Positions 33,362 through 34,608 of a stretch of DNA of 34,608 nt are shown here, piece by piece. The position numbers were made by a program, and so were the translations under genes. Each line of letters opens with the position of its first letter. Positions within the stretch are counted from its first letter, which is position 1. The notes below the pieces were generated by a model. The model was not told where the DNA came from and searched no databases. It saw only the letters and a list, made by a program, of their open reading frames with translations. This DNA comes from JANPCX01 sp031431125. GTDB lineage: Bacteria; Pseudomonadota; Gammaproteobacteria; Burkholderiales; Burkholderiaceae_C. The stretch lies in assembly GCA_031431125.1 (NCBI GenBank), contig JANPCX010000082.1, forward strand, positions 1-34,608. The letters are read 5' to 3'.

Positions 33362-33957
33362 GATGCGGCCCTTTGAAGTCTGAACCGCTGGTAGGGTGAG
33401 GCCATCGTTTGGTGGAGGACGGTCTTTGTTTGAAGCACCGCGCCGGGAATTCGCCCCGGCATGGCGACTCACTTTCTTGCTGGTGCAAGAAAGTAAGCAA
33501 AGAAGCACCTGAACACCAGCCTATTTGGGCAGAGGTGGTTTGATGCAGGAGCGCAGACGTGGGGTCTGGATTCGACCAGTAGCCACTGGCCCTCGGGCGA
33601 CGTTTTCTCGGCGGTTTGTCCCAATACTGCGAAACGCCAAAAGAGGGCGGCATGCCAAGAGCGGCGGCAGATGCGTTCAACTGCAGATACGACAAGCCGC
33701 CGAGAAAACGTCGCCCGAGGGCTAGTGGTGCCAAGCCGAACCAGCGCATCCACCCCGATCCCGGTTCGATCCGCCACCACCCAAATAGGCTGGTGTTCAG
33801 GTGTTTTCTTGGTGACTTCTTTTGCACCCGCAAAAGAAGTTACTCGGCTTGCCGGGCCGAGACCCGGCGCGGTGCATCAAGTCAAGGCGGCCGTCCACCG
33901 AGTGCTCCTGCAAAAGGCTTCCCCAGTCCGGCCGTGCAAACTTCAAGGGGCCGGATC
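33362..33957. repeat. About 600-bp nested fold-back (palindromic) element
   Basis: The left half reads as an imperfect reverse complement of the right half. Three layers are seen: 33362-33431 with 33879-33957 (moderate match), 33432-33529 with 33780-33878 (strong; AACACCAGCCTATTTGGG matches exactly), and a core pair 33583-33620 with 33691-33728 in which 31 of the first 32 positions match. The centre, 33621-33690, is unpaired or poorly paired. No transposase is inside. Open frames here (for example 33357-33833) are by-products of the palindrome. It could be a fold-back/MITE-like element or a large hairpin. Confidence 0.85.
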
Positions 33958-34071
33958 TGTAGGACCCTCTCGGCCGACATCCCTATCACCAAGGCGTCGA
34001 CAACCCGGTCCGGCAACGGACAAGCACCGACGTTCAACGCCGGTGGTCACTTTTCAACCATTGGGGAATGA

Positions 34072-34530
34072 ATGATGAAGAAACAGTTTCTACGCACCTG
34101 CTGGGCCGGCGCCGCCATGGCCCTCTTTGTTTGTAATGTCTCGGCAGGCAATGCCACGGCAGAAGAAGCCACCGCCATGGTCAAAAAGGGCGTGACAGCG
34201 GTCAAGGTCAACAAAGACGCGACTTTCTCCGAAATCACCGGCAAACACCAAAAATTCACGGACCGCGACCTGTACCTCACCGTCTATGGCATGGATGGCG
34301 TGGTTCGCGCGCACGGTGCCAACCCCAAATTGGTGGGCAAAAACCTGATCGACCTCAAAGACATCGACGGCAAAGCCTTTGTGGCTGAACGCCTGGAACT
34401 CGCCAAGGCCAAGCCCAATTTCTGGCAAGACTACAAATTCAGAAACCCAGACTCCGGCAGGATTGAGCCCAAGAGCATGTACTGCGAGCGCCTGGATGAC
34501 ATGGTGGTCTGCGGCGGCGTGTACAAATAG
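34072..34530 (+). CDS. Single-Cache-domain periplasmic protein
   Basis: A 152-residue protein with a signal peptide (about 1-25, ending NVSAGN) and a single Cache-like sensing domain (sCache_2 type): EEATAMVKKGVTAVK, then DRDLYLTVYGMDGVVRAHGANPKLVGKNLIDLKDIDG and a C-terminal stretch with YCERLDDMVVCGGVYK. Such stand-alone domains bind small ligands outside the cell or inhibit a partner; no partner is seen here. ATG 34072 and 34075 are both possible starts. The preceding 900 bases contain no gene and no clear promoter. Confidence 0.85.
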   Translation: MMKKQFLRTCWAGAAMALFVCNVSAGNATAEEATAMVKKGVTAVKVNKDATFSEITGKHQKFTDRDLYLTVYGMDGVVRAHGANPKLVGKNLIDLKDIDGKAFVAERLELAKAKPNFWQDYKFRNPDSGRIEPKSMYCERLDDMVVCGGVYK

Positions 34531-34543
34531 AACTTAACGCGTC

Positions 34544-34571
34544 GGTGGTGCCATCGTTAGATGGCACCACC
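34544..34571. terminator. Perfect hairpin between convergent genes
   Basis: GGTGGTGCCATC (34544-34555) pairs exactly with GATGGCACCACC (34560-34571) around GTTA, 14 bases after the Cache gene. As with the hairpin at 20793-20822, no T tract follows, and the core GGTGCCA/TGGCACC is shared. It probably serves both converging transcripts. Confidence 0.6.
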
Positions 34572-34575
34572 AAAC

Positions 34576-34608
34576 TCAACCGCCAAAATGCGAGGTGACA
34601 GCCGCGAC
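34576..34608 (-). CDS. Possible last codons of a gene entering from the right (partial)
   Basis: The minus-strand frame entering at 34608 reads VAAVTSHFGG then stops at 34576, just beyond the hairpin. Convergent ends around a shared hairpin are a common layout, and the frame is open, but ten residues cannot identify a protein. Confidence 0.35.
   Translation of the reverse strand, partial: VAAVTSHFGG

Noticed and set aside
33357..34071. Several 66-158 codon frames in the fold-back region
   Set aside because: Frames on both strands mirror one another because of the palindrome and contain no recognisable domain; no ribosome binding site stands out.
1..34608. CRISPR arrays, tRNA or rRNA genes
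   Set aside because: No regularly spaced direct repeats, tRNA-like arms with CCA or TTCGA loops in cloverleaf order, or rRNA sequence were seen; a dedicated scan was not possible.

Overview
The window reads as a chromosomal segment of a betaproteobacterium, most likely order Burkholderiales and near Comamonadaceae. This rests on GC-rich coding sequence, gene order (glycine riboswitch-gcvTHP-sdaA; pepA-holC divergent from lptF-lptG; cbiX-cysB-like), and the protein sequences themselves. No sequence search was run, so the family assignment is by recognition only. Nearly all of it is ordinary core chromosome; the unusual parts are the left edge, about 22.3-24.3 kb, and 33.2-34.0 kb.

Layout. 1-140: end of an insertion sequence whose transposase gene runs off the left edge. 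192-5045: tandem glycine riboswitch controlling gcvT-gcvH-gcvP, followed directly by the serine deaminase gene sdaA, so glycine can be cleaved or turned to serine and then pyruvate. 6472-7106: promoter, rpmB-rpmG and a terminator. 7138-9922 (minus): two tandem, very similar LivJ-type substrate-binding proteins, one periplasmic and one a lipoprotein, with no transporter genes. 10047-12580 (minus): pepA, holC and a small unknown gene. 12610-14855: lptF-lptG for LPS export, coupled by a 4-bp overlap. 14875-17388: small sirohydrochlorin chelatase, CysB-like regulator and a methionine-type aminotransferase, a probable sulfur-metabolism group. 17411-20022 (minus): a FimV-like membrane protein and its coupled upstream partner of unknown function. 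20084-22320: a Nu-class-like glutathione transferase, the potassium-binding protein Kbp, and a methyltransferase.

22691-24279 looks like a single integron gene cassette: an attI-like site with an intact core, a GAGGAG-TTG start, a P-loop ATPase of the Sll1717-like type with lower GC than its neighbours, and a recognisable attC whose right core site is damaged. No integrase gene is present. The cassette sits a few bases from the end of a patatin-type lipase gene. This is the best candidate for an undescribed system in the window; integron cassettes are known to carry defence genes, but nothing here proves that function.

24288-34608: patatin-like lipase, dnaE (replicative polymerase), trhO (tRNA U34 hydroxylase), a hybrid sensor kinase with a fused receiver domain, a DUF599 membrane protein, a gene-free stretch holding a roughly 600-bp fold-back (nested palindrome) element, a single-Cache periplasmic protein, and the possible last codons of a gene entering from the right.
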